Source: Candidatus Bathyarchaeota archaeon (lineage in GTDB: Archaea; Thermoproteota; Bathyarchaeia; Bathyarchaeales; Bathycorpusculaceae). Taken from it: a DNA stretch of 9,946 nt. The notes below the pieces were generated by a model that did not search any database, had not been told where the DNA came from, and saw only the letters and a list, made by a program, of their open reading frames with translations. This document shows, piece by piece, positions 1-5,310 of this stretch. Each line of letters opens with the position of its first letter. Positions within the stretch are counted from its first letter, which is position 1. The translations under genes and the position numbers were made by a program. Where the stretch lies: assembly GCA_030668645.1 (NCBI GenBank), contig DAOVFC010000009.1, forward strand, positions 1 through 9,946, written 5' to 3'.

Positions 1-337
1 CATTAGCCAAGAAAATAATGACCGTTTTGCATGAGAAAAAGTTTTGTGGTGAAATTATGAATATTAAGGGGAATATTAAAATTAGTTTGGGTAGAAGCTT
101 TCTTATTCTCGCTAATCTTAGCATGATGTTCATATCGAACACATCTCTTTATAACAATTTCTAGCTTTTACGTAAATGCATACCGTGTTATGGATATACC
201 TACTGCTATATATAATAATTAATCCCAAAAAAGTACCGCGGCGTAGTAGTTTTTCACGGTCTTGGTGACTAAGCGCTATAAAAAGGGGGGAGGGTTATTG
301 TTCTGTTTTCGCTTTTTAACAACTTGTCAATATCAAA
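1..337. other. AT-rich stretch without a convincing gene
   Basis: No recognisable gene is visible. A plus-strand frame is open from base 3 to a TAG at 162-164 (53 codons, no stop before it inside the window) and could be the tail of a gene entering from the left, but its composition (Ile, Asn, Lys, Phe) is what AT-rich DNA gives by chance. A good TATA-like element, CTATAAAAAG, lies near 275-284 and is followed by a G-run (GGGGGGAGGG), but the reading frame after it is short and not protein-like. I see no tRNA, repeat array or transposon end here. Confidence 0.5.
3..164 (+). CDS. possible C-terminal end of an unrecognised gene (partial)
   Basis: The frame is open from the window edge to TAG 162-164. 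If internal starts are considered, ATG at 18 would give about 48 residues ending in SLYNNF. I do not recognise the protein. There is a hydrophobic run in the second half (around SFLILANLSMMFI) that could be a membrane segment. No ribosome binding site precedes the internal ATG. It may be a genuine gene tail cut by the window or simply an open frame in AT-rich DNA. Confidence 0.15.
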   Translation, partial: LAKKIMTVLHEKKFCGEIMNIKGNIKISLGRSFLILANLSMMFISNTSLYNNF

Positions 338-670
338 CTATAGGGTCCGGGTTTCGAACTCTAAGGCTTTGCACACGACTTGGGCGTTGTCTTCTCCGGA
401 CAGTTCAGCTTCGGTCATGATGTACCGTTTGGTCCATTCTTTGCCTATTAATAGGAGCGCGCGCGAAGATCGGCCGCGCTTCCTTAGGATGTAGACACCT
501 CCAGCCAATGCAACAATTACTCCCACAGGTATTGACCAGAGCCACCACTGCCCCCAGAGGTTGTATGGTTCTGCATGCGGGGGCGCAAGGTCGTCAAATA
601 AGTATAATCCACTTGGTCCATCACTCTCCTAACGAGCACATGCGACGTATCTTCCGTCATCATTTGTGGC
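338..670 (-). pseudogene. broken C-terminal remnant of a membrane-anchored (likely surface) protein
   Basis: Reading the minus strand from about 670 downward gives ATNDDGRYVACAR, then an in-frame TAG at plus positions 629-631, then ESDGPSGLYLFDD and further residues in the same frame to a TAG at 338-340. The frame keeps protein-like composition across the TAG. About 20 residues after FDD comes an aromatic stretch (NLWGQWWLWSIP), a hydrophobic helix (VGVIVALAGGVYIL) and a basic stop-transfer RKRGR, the layout of a C-terminal anchor of an extracellular archaeal protein. The only start in the lower part is a GTG at 526 inside the helix, which would not make a sensible protein. The N-terminal part is missing: the homologous-looking frame fades where the integrase relic on the other strand begins. 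Most likely a decayed gene end; the alternative of a translated TAG is weak because TAG is an ordinary stop in neighbouring intact genes. Confidence 0.4.
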
Positions 671-847
671 CGTTTGAAAAGTACAGAGGTTTACATAAAC
701 ATTGAACAAGCCATCTTTGAAGAGGAAAGCGATGACTTCATGGCTAAAGTAGCTGAAAAACGTGAAGAGATTAAAGCTTTACTTGAAGTCGGCTTCGAAT
801 ACGTATATGAAAAAGATGATCTGATGTTCTTCAGAAAACGCAAGTGA
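671..847 (+). pseudogene. C-terminal relic of an archaeal tyrosine recombinase/integrase
   Basis: The plus frame from 671 reads GRLKSTEVYINIEQAIFEEE, continues through KVAEKREEIKALLEVGFEYV and ends in FFRKRK at TGA 845-847. From my knowledge of the family this matches the C-terminal tail of archaeal tyrosine integrases, which end in a ...KVA..-EEA..L-.AGFEYV-...-FRKRK pattern after a GH-..NT..Y nucleophile motif. The probable nucleophilic tyrosine is the Y of TEVYIN (codon 692-694). The frame upstream of 671 no longer resembles an integrase, and the R-HxxR part of the active site is absent, so the enzyme cannot be functional. A TTG at 674 could formally start a 57-residue peptide, but no ribosome binding site precedes it. 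The relic ends 63 bases before the 5S rRNA gene. It points to a past integrated element whose body has been lost from this side. Confidence 0.65.
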
Positions 848-852
848 TTAAA

Positions 853-903
853 ACGTTAAGTTTACACTTGAAAGCGATAAGTTTATGAGCATAGACTTAA
901 CGT
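853..903. repeat. 9-base inverted repeat spanning the 5S rRNA promoter
   Basis: ACGTTAAGT at 853-861 is exactly repeated in inverse orientation as ACTTAACGT at 895-903, 33 bases apart. A direct repeat TAAGTTTA (857-864 and 878-885) lies within it, the second copy overlapping the TATA-like element of the 5S gene. The arms could be operator half-sites, a stem, or remains of a recombination core next to the integrase relic. Confidence 0.45.
882..887 (+). promoter_or_regulatory. TATA-like element of the 5S rRNA gene
   Basis: TTTATG within GATAAGTTTATGAG is centred about 26 bases upstream of the 5S 5' end at 911, the archaeal TATA spacing, and the purine-rich GCGATAAG before it could serve as a BRE. 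Confidence 0.45.
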
Positions 904-910
904 GTATTTT

Positions 911-1036
911 GGGGTTTGCCGGCCATAGGGTGCGGGACCCACCCGATCCCGTTCCGAACTCGGAAGTTAAACCGCGCTCCGTTCCCGGCTGTAGTGTGGT
1001 CTTCGGCCATGCAAACCCGGGAAAGCTGGCAGCCCC
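911..1036 (+). rRNA. rrf: 5S ribosomal RNA
   Basis: This is a component of the large ribosomal subunit's central protuberance. The hallmark is the conserved loop stretch CCGAACTCGGAAGTTAA around 954-970, followed by the typical CGGAAG-TTAAACC and a GTAGTGTGG/CTTCGG hairpin region. The ends form the terminal helix: 5' GGGGTTTGCCGGC (911-923) pairs with 3' GCTGGCAGCCCC (1025-1036) with one extra T. The resulting length of 126 bases suits an archaeal 5S. The ends are set by this helix and may be off by a base or two. No 16S, 23S or tRNA gene is adjacent, so the gene is transcribed on its own, as is common in archaea with dispersed rRNA genes. A short pyrimidine stretch (CCCCTCTT) follows the 3' end. 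Confidence 0.93.
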
Positions 1037-1049
1037 TCTTAGACTTTAG

Positions 1050-1478
1050 CTAAATGAGTTTCCGTGGATCTAACCGTTTTATTCCCCTGACATCGTCATA
1101 CGCTTCGTCGGTTGACACTATGGTGTGATCTGGCACGTTGATACTTAAAGCTGTGGCTGCGTATATCGCGTCGAAAATGGATGTCATCCCGTAAGTATCC
1201 ATAATGTTCAGCGCTGTTAGATATGTGAGATGGTCTGAGTTGATGAAAGTCAAATTCTTAATCGTAGCGATTTTTGCCTCGTTAGCCATAATAACATGGA
1301 GTGGGGCATAGTCGAAGAAAACATAATAGATTTCGTGGAAAATTTCGGTGGAAACATGCACAGGGCTTAACTGACCCCCTTCAACAGCGTCAATTATTGC
1401 TGTTGCTGTTTTTTTCAACCAGTCCTCTTTTTTTATATACGCTATGAACATAGCAGATTCAAGAAGCACGCCTGTCAC
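1050..1478 (-). CDS. PIN-domain ribonuclease toxin, VapC-like
   Basis: Probable toxin of a VapBC toxin-antitoxin pair; PIN enzymes of this type cut RNA using Mg/Mn ions held by acidic residues. The 142-residue length is usual. The N-terminal strand reads VLLESAMFIAYIKKEDW, the second acidic site is in VSTEIFHEIYYVF (E45/E49), the third in SIFDAIYAATAL (D103), and the fourth in IVSTDEAYDD (D124), ending with the common GIKRLDPRK tail. The first acidic position is Glu (E7) where most PIN domains have Asp. The GTG start at 1478 overlaps the antitoxin's TGA by four bases (GTGA), so the two are translationally coupled. The family also holds non-toxin PIN nucleases, and the RNA target cannot be told from sequence. 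Confidence 0.85.
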   Translation of the reverse strand: MTGVLLESAMFIAYIKKEDWLKKTATAIIDAVEGGQLSPVHVSTEIFHEIYYVFFDYAPLHVIMANEAKIATIKNLTFINSDHLTYLTALNIMDTYGMTSIFDAIYAATALSINVPDHTIVSTDEAYDDVRGIKRLDPRKLI

Positions 1479-1711
1479 CTGTTTCTATCTCTTCTCTTTA
1501 ACCTCATCACAACCTCTTGTTTTCCCTTTTCCTCAGCCCTTCTTTTTAACTCCTGTATGGAGGCGCCAACCTCTATCTCAATAATCTTATCTGGGATTGG
1601 AACAAGTAAAAACGATGCACCATACGGTAGGATAATCGCCTTCTCTGCTTTGAACGGTACTTCCTTTGGGATGTATATTCTTCTTTGCGAGTCGACTTTC
1701 ACCACAGCCAA
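1475..1711 (-). CDS. AbrB/SpoVT-type antitoxin, VapB-like
   Basis: Probable antitoxin and DNA-binding autoregulator of the downstream PIN toxin. The N-terminal half (MAVVKVDSQRRIYIPKEV, then KAIILPYGASFLLVPIP) is the swapped-hairpin AbrB fold, in which V-D-x-x-x-R-I-x-I-P-K is the signature. The C-terminal part (residues 52-78, IQELKRRAEEKGKQEV onward) is a charged helix of the kind that wraps the toxin. The TTG start at 1711 is supported by GGTGA at 1718-1722, six bases upstream, and by a TATA-like element at 1746-1755. At 78 residues the length is normal. The toxin gene overlaps it by four bases, so both are probably made from one transcript that the VapBC complex represses. Confidence 0.85.
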   Translation of the reverse strand: MAVVKVDSQRRIYIPKEVPFKAEKAIILPYGASFLLVPIPDKIIEIEVGASIQELKRRAEEKGKQEVVMRLKRRDRNR

Positions 1712-1745
1712 TGTTTTTCACCATTCTAAACATAGTTGTTGGAGA

Positions 1746-1755
1746 TATTTAAAAA
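1746..1755 (-). promoter_or_regulatory. TATA-like element of the vapBC-type operon
   Basis: On the minus strand TTTTTAAATA is placed so that transcription would begin near 1725, giving a leader of about 14 bases that includes the GGTGA ribosome binding site for the TTG at 1711. Confidence 0.5.
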
Positions 1756-1851
1756 TTACGGAATAAAAAATGAACTATGGAAAACGATTCCTAACGCTCG
1801 GCTACGGAATGTATTGTCTAGCAACTTCTGCATTTTTTATTATGATAAATG

Positions 1852-1859
1852 TTTATAAG
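1852..1859 (+). promoter_or_regulatory. TATA-like element upstream of the DUF1512 operon
   Basis: TTTATAAG would place the transcription start near 1880 and leave a leader of about 70 bases. A second TATA-like TTTATA at 1915-1920 would give a leader of roughly ten bases beginning at the ribosome binding site; which is used cannot be decided from sequence. Confidence 0.4.
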
Positions 1860-1953
1860 AAGAAGCGGGCAGTCCATTAGATTTGATCTGAAGTTGGAGG
1901 AGAAATCCCTAAAATTTATAACCAAGCATGACTGTTCTTCGGGAGGTGAGCTC

Positions 1954-3096
1954 GTGAACATATTAGCGGTGTTGATGTCTTCGCTGGGAAGTCTAATTTT
2001 GGACTTTCCAAGCGACACTCTATCATGGATTATGAGCATAGCTTTTTACGCAATGTTTATACTCTTCATGTTTTATGGACAACGAATTCAAACTTACACT
2101 ATGCTTAGACAGGTTGAAGGCTCACTTTACAAACTGAAGTACATAAGAGATGAAGGACGAAAAATCACAATAGAAACAGTAAAGGAAATCGGAAAACCGC
2201 AAACAGACCCCACAACCAAGGTTGACAGATTTTTGGAGTATTTCACGATACCCCCGCAGAGCCTCGACCCTGCGGGCGTTGTCTGGAAGCTAGAGCACAT
2301 ACTAGATATTAGAGACACACGTCTCAAAGATGAAGTGAAGTTGATGGCTCCGGCATCGGATGAAACTCAAGTAAACAATCTGGAAAACACCCTTGAAGCC
2401 GCCATGGCGCTTAACTACATCTACAAGATAATACGGCATTTTTACTTGCTTGGCAAGAAAACCATGAGTCTCTATATTATAATGCAGATACAGATGATAC
2501 TGCCACTCGTCATGCGAGAGGCGGAAGCCTACGCCAGCGCGTTAAAAGCCTTCGCTCACGGTCAACCGATAGGCGACGGGGCAGGCGCCTTGGTTGCAGC
2601 CAAACTCATGTATGGGCATGAAACGAGAAAGATAGCTAAGGACTGTGTTGTTGCAACCGTGCCGATGGAAGGACGCACAGCCTATGTTATAAAGGCAGAG
2701 GGACCAGGAGGAAACGTTGGCAAGCCTGGTGATGCGGTAAAAACAATCATTGAGGAAAACGACGGAAAAATTGACATGATAATTATGGTTGATGCCGCTT
2801 TGAAGCTTGAAGGTGAAGAACCGGGTGAACTCGCGGAGGGAGTGGGTGCGGCCATAGGCGGACCCGGCGTTGATCAGTACAAGATTGAGGAATCAATCCT
2901 GAAATATCGTATTCCAATAAACGCTGTTATAATAAAGGAAGACATAGGTGACGCGGTTTCACCGATGCGGAAGAAAATTTTTGACGCAGTAGACCCTGCT
3001 ATAGAGAGGATAAAACATGTTATTCTGGAGAAAACGAAAGAAGGAGACAAGGTGATAATCGCTGGAGTAGGCAACAGCATCGGTATCGGACAGTAG
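1954..3096 (+). CDS. DUF1512 family archaeal membrane protein
   Basis: A 380-residue protein of the archaeal DUF1512 family, whose biochemical role is unknown to me. The start is GTG 1954, preceded by a strong GGAGGTGA (1942-1949); the frame is open back to an ATG at 1849, but that segment covers the TATA element and reads like untranslated leader. One transmembrane helix is near residues 22-42 (IMSIAFYAMFILFMFY), followed by a charged GQRIQTY junction, and a second hydrophobic segment at 172-187 (SLYIIMQIQMILPLVM). The C-terminal half is glycine-rich and soluble: AEGPGGNVGKPGDAV (248-262), DMIIMVDAALKLEGEE (274-289), a GVGAAIGGPGVDQY block (296-309) and a terminal VIIAGVGNSIGIGQ. The repeated Gly-rich turns and conserved Asp suggest a ligand- or metal-binding fold, but this is inference. 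It is followed after 11 bases by a small zinc-ribbon membrane protein, probably in the same operon. Confidence 0.8.
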   Translation: MNILAVLMSSLGSLILDFPSDTLSWIMSIAFYAMFILFMFYGQRIQTYTMLRQVEGSLYKLKYIRDEGRKITIETVKEIGKPQTDPTTKVDRFLEYFTIPPQSLDPAGVVWKLEHILDIRDTRLKDEVKLMAPASDETQVNNLENTLEAAMALNYIYKIIRHFYLLGKKTMSLYIIMQIQMILPLVMREAEAYASALKAFAHGQPIGDGAGALVAAKLMYGHETRKIAKDCVVATVPMEGRTAYVIKAEGPGGNVGKPGDAVKTIIEENDGKIDMIIMVDAALKLEGEEPGELAEGVGAAIGGPGVDQYKIEESILKYRIPINAVIIKEDIGDAVSPMRKKIFDAVDPAIERIKHVILEKTKEGDKVIIAGVGNSIGIGQ

Positions 3097-3107
3097 AGGA
3101 AAGTGAA

Positions 3108-3515
3108 ATGAGTAAGACACCATCTACAACAACCAGAATTTCATCCTTCGTGTTAGCCGTGATATTCATAACCTTAGCATTGTCTTTAACAGCGCTTTAT
3201 CTAGGTATCACGGCTCTTTTAACGGAAGAAACCGTGGTTTCGGGATACTTGTTGCTTGTTGGATTCCTCGGATTAGCTCTGTCCACTTACATGCTGTTTC
3301 AAACCAGAAGAAGAATTCTGCGTTTAAGGATTAAAATTCCGTCCATAACAACAACCATCGAATGCAGGAAGTGCAGTTTCAAAAGCGTCCGAGAGTTTCA
3401 GCGCGGAGACCACATATTCAAGGAAGTTGAACCATGCCAGAAATGCAACGAGAAAATGTTGATAACCGCTATTTACCGCGAAGTCAAAGAAAAGGAAAAA
3501 AAATCGCGGTTCTAG
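3108..3515 (+). CDS. small two-helix membrane protein with a C-terminal zinc ribbon
   Basis: An unnamed 135-residue protein. Two hydrophobic helices are at about 12-34 (SSFVLAVIFITLALSLTALY region) and 45-65 (SGYLLLVGFLGLALSTYML), followed by the basic TRRRILRLRIKI, which should face the cytoplasm. The C-terminal part carries CRKC (86-89) and CQKC (110-113), a treble-clef/ribbon-like zinc site, with the intervening FKSVREFQRGDHIF. The tail is lysine-rich (VKEKEKKSRF). The ATG at 3108 has a GAGGAAAGTGA ribosome binding region and lies 11 bases after the DUF1512 stop, so the two are almost certainly co-transcribed and both are membrane proteins. Its TAG overlaps the stop of the convergent map gene. 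Function is not known; a partner or regulatory role for DUF1512 is a guess. Confidence 0.75.
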   Translation: MSKTPSTTTRISSFVLAVIFITLALSLTALYLGITALLTEETVVSGYLLLVGFLGLALSTYMLFQTRRRILRLRIKIPSITTTIECRKCSFKSVREFQRGDHIFKEVEPCQKCNEKMLITAIYREVKEKEKKSRF

Positions 3516-4417
3516 GTTAAGACAACGCACCCGCCTTCAACTATCAAAACAGTATGCTCCGCTTGAGCCACGGGCTTCCTGCTTGCTTCAATGAAAACAG
3601 GGTAGCCCATTAAACATTTTGAGGACAAAAGCTCTCGAAACGCTTCTTTATGATGCTCTTTTGGAACAACGCCCTGCAACCAACGCTCAGCGAAAGGTAG
3701 AGTTCTAAAATTCTCCTTGATGTGCTTGAGAAGCTGTTTAGCATATGGGTTTTTCAAGTGTTTAGGTTTGAGAAAACGAAAGATTACAGTTTCTTCGCCG
3801 TTCTCAACCCTGCCCGCGGCGTTTGGAAGCGTCACGAAAGGCTCAATAGCGTAGACTCTGCCCAGCTTGATTTTTGAGAGGGATATGTGTGAAACGTTTG
3901 GTAGAGAGGTGCCCGCGTGTACAAGATACCTTCCAACTTCATGACCGGTCAGGTTTGAAACAGGTTTGAACCCACGTGATTTTATAGCTCTTTCAATTGT
4001 TGCCCCGAGTTTTGATGTGGACATTCTTGGGTGAATGGAGTTTATTGCCGCTTTTAGGGCTTGTTCCGCTGTTTCAACCATACTCGCGTATTCTGGATTG
4101 AAGCAGATTGTGATTTCGCTGTCAGCAACGTAACCGTCTACGTGGGCGCCTACGTCCACTTTGACTATGGCTTCTTCGGGAATGATTCTGTCATCGTTTG
4201 GAGGTGAGGTGTAATGCGCTGCTATCTCGTTTATCGAAACGTTACATGGGAAAGCAGGTTTTCCACCTTTTTCTCGAATGAGATTTTCAGCTTTTTCGCA
4301 GACTTCGATTATCGGCATTCCTTCACGGACAAAACGTTTTATCTCGGCTTTTGTTTCACGCAAAATCTTTCCGGCTGACTTGAACTTTTTAATCCCCTCT
4401 TCATCAAAAAAGCTCAT
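3512..4417 (-). CDS. map: methionine aminopeptidase, type II
   Basis: A cytosolic metalloenzyme that removes the initiator methionine from nascent proteins. The 301 residues are a complete archaeal type II enzyme. The five metal ligands are visible: D88 in KVDVGAHVDGY, D99 in VADSE, H159 in LTGHEVGRY, E192 in YAIEPF and E287 in AQAEHTVLIV. H68 in EIAAHYTSPPNDD and H167 in LVHAGTSLPN match the substrate-contacting histidines. The type II insert (about residues 203-275, containing KPKHLKNPYAKQLL) is present as a small helical domain. I take the ATG at 4417, preceded by GGAG and AGAGG; the frame is open to a TTG at 4441, which adds eight residues outside the conserved fold. The TAG stop shares a CTAG with the stop of the convergent gene. 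The flavin reductase gene upstream on the same strand is about 120 bases away and has its own promoter. Confidence 0.94.
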   Translation of the reverse strand: MSFFDEEGIKKFKSAGKILRETKAEIKRFVREGMPIIEVCEKAENLIREKGGKPAFPCNVSINEIAAHYTSPPNDDRIIPEEAIVKVDVGAHVDGYVADSEITICFNPEYASMVETAEQALKAAINSIHPRMSTSKLGATIERAIKSRGFKPVSNLTGHEVGRYLVHAGTSLPNVSHISLSKIKLGRVYAIEPFVTLPNAAGRVENGEETVIFRFLKPKHLKNPYAKQLLKHIKENFRTLPFAERWLQGVVPKEHHKEAFRELLSSKCLMGYPVFIEASRKPVAQAEHTVLIVEGGCVVLT

Positions 4418-4536
4418 GATCTCCACGTACCTCTTTGTCAACCACCGCTGTAGTAAAAAGGTTTATGTCAGAACCATGTTATTCCGATGCGTTAAAGCCC
4501 GGTGAACCTACCTGTTTTAGTTCTTTATGCATGTGT

Positions 4537-5097
4537 CTAAAGTCTAGGCGTCAGAACTTGGGGTTCAAGCGTTGCAAAGTCGTCTCCGCCCAAGTGAAAG
4601 ATCATCCTTGCCTTTCCCAAGTCGTATTTGTCTGTGAACACGCCTTTGTCCGCGTACGCTTCAACTACTTCGCCCACAAACATTGTGTGGTCACCTAGTG
4701 TGAACTGGCTGTGTAGTTTGCATTCCAAGTGAGCTACGCATTCTTTGATTATCGGCGGTTTCACGCTTTTAGCCGGCAACGGGGTTAAGTGTGCCTCTCT
4801 GAATTTGTCGCGGTCTCTGCCGCTTACTCTGCCGCAGAACAGAGTCTCCCTCAGTATGTTCATTGTTGGGATGTTGACTACAAACTCTTCCGTCGCTTGG
4901 ATAAGAGTGTGTGAGTATCTTTTAGGCGCTATGCTTACGGCGACAAGCGGTGGGGCGATGGAAGCGGGCATAGCCCAAGCCAAAGTTATAATGTTAGGTT
5001 TTCCAGTCTTGCCGACGCAGGAAACGAGAACCGTATGCATGGGATGAAGAAGCCTATACGCCGATGACACGGCAACTTCTGCTTTTCCAGAGTTCAT
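4537..5097 (-). CDS. flavin reductase-like domain protein (FMN-binding)
   Basis: A 186-residue member of the flavin reductase-like/split-barrel FMN-binding family, usual length for archaeal members. Seen: an N-terminal strand LLHPMHTVLVSCVG, the flavin-site region KPNIITLAWAMPAS (33-46), PPLVAVSIAPKRYSHTLI (49-66), EFVVNIPT (71-78), the hallmark CGRVSGRDRDKF (88-99), and the barrel closure GDHTMFVGEVVEAY (135-148). Archaeal relatives include flavoredoxin- and HpaC-like proteins that bind FMN and pass electrons or reduce flavin with NAD(P)H; the actual partner cannot be read from sequence. The ATG at 5097 follows GGGGAAAA, a weak ribosome binding site, and a TATA-like TATTTAA at 5136-5142. It is transcribed away from trpS and in the same direction as map, with about 120 bases between them. 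Confidence 0.87.
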   Translation of the reverse strand: MNSGKAEVAVSSAYRLLHPMHTVLVSCVGKTGKPNIITLAWAMPASIAPPLVAVSIAPKRYSHTLIQATEEFVVNIPTMNILRETLFCGRVSGRDRDKFREAHLTPLPAKSVKPPIIKECVAHLECKLHSQFTLGDHTMFVGEVVEAYADKGVFTDKYDLGKARMIFHLGGDDFATLEPQVLTPRL

Positions 5098-5135
5098 AGC
5101 TTTTCCCCGTTTGGATTCTCATGCTGCGAAATCGG

Positions 5136-5142
5136 TTAAATA
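5136..5142 (-). promoter_or_regulatory. TATA-like element of the flavin reductase gene
   Basis: On the minus strand TATTTAA would set transcription near 5114, leaving a leader of about 17 bases before the ATG at 5097, with GGGG (5105-5108) as the ribosome binding core. Confidence 0.5.
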
Positions 5143-5154
5143 GCTTTCCAAAAA

Positions 5155-5237
5155 GTTTAAACATCAGCTTCTCCCTTTTTTGCTGGGGAAATGCGTTGGA
5201 CTGGCGTTAGACCTCGCTAGAATTCTTCTCTTTTTTG
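5155..5237 (+). ncRNA. possible short transcript unit between flavin reductase gene and trpS
   Basis: A TATA-like GTTTAAAC (5155-5162) lies about 25 bases before a G-rich stretch starting TGGGGAAATGCG (5184), and this ends at a run of six T after CTTCTC (5231-5236), which is how archaeal transcription commonly terminates. The implied RNA is about 50 bases. No box C/D or H/ACA motif is clear, and the T-run could instead be part of the trpS upstream region. Confidence 0.15.
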
Positions 5238-5253
5238 TAGCAGATGCACTCAA

Positions 5254-5260
5254 ATTTAAA
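5254..5260 (+). promoter_or_regulatory. TATA-like element of trpS
   Basis: ATTTAAA within CAAATTTAAAAGC would give a transcription start near 5283 and a leader of about 28 bases that contains the GGAGGAG ribosome binding site. Confidence 0.5.
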
Positions 5261-5297
5261 AGCATTCTTGAACCTATATGTTCGTCTAACAATTAAT

Positions 5298-5304
5298 GGA
5301 GGAG
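5298..5304 (+). promoter_or_regulatory. ribosome binding site that fixes the TTG start of trpS
   Basis: GGAGGAG sits six bases before TTG 5311, and an in-frame TAG directly precedes that TTG (5308-5310), so no longer upstream reading is possible. Confidence 0.8.
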
Positions 5305-5310
5305 AAATAG

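Noticed and set aside
343..362. TTTCGAACTC as a tRNA T-arm, hence a tRNA attachment site for the integrase
   Set aside because: The flanking bases do not form the T-stem and no acceptor or anticodon arms can be drawn on either strand.
456..478. GC-rich imperfect inverted repeat AGCGCG...CGCGCT
   Set aside because: It has two central mismatches and falls in the arginine-rich part of the membrane-protein remnant, where such codons give repeats by chance.
629..631. In-frame TAG read as pyrrolysine
   Set aside because: TAG ends intact genes here (DUF1512, zinc-ribbon protein, map), no pyl genes are visible, and the frame also lacks an N-terminus, so decay is the simpler reading.
508..705. 65-residue plus-strand open frame
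   Set aside because: It overlaps both remnants in a different frame and shows no integrase or other motif.
1849..1953. Longer DUF1512 protein starting at ATG 1849
   Set aside because: The ATG adjoins the TATA-like element and has no ribosome binding site, whereas GTG 1954 follows GGAGGTGA and begins the recognisable membrane protein.
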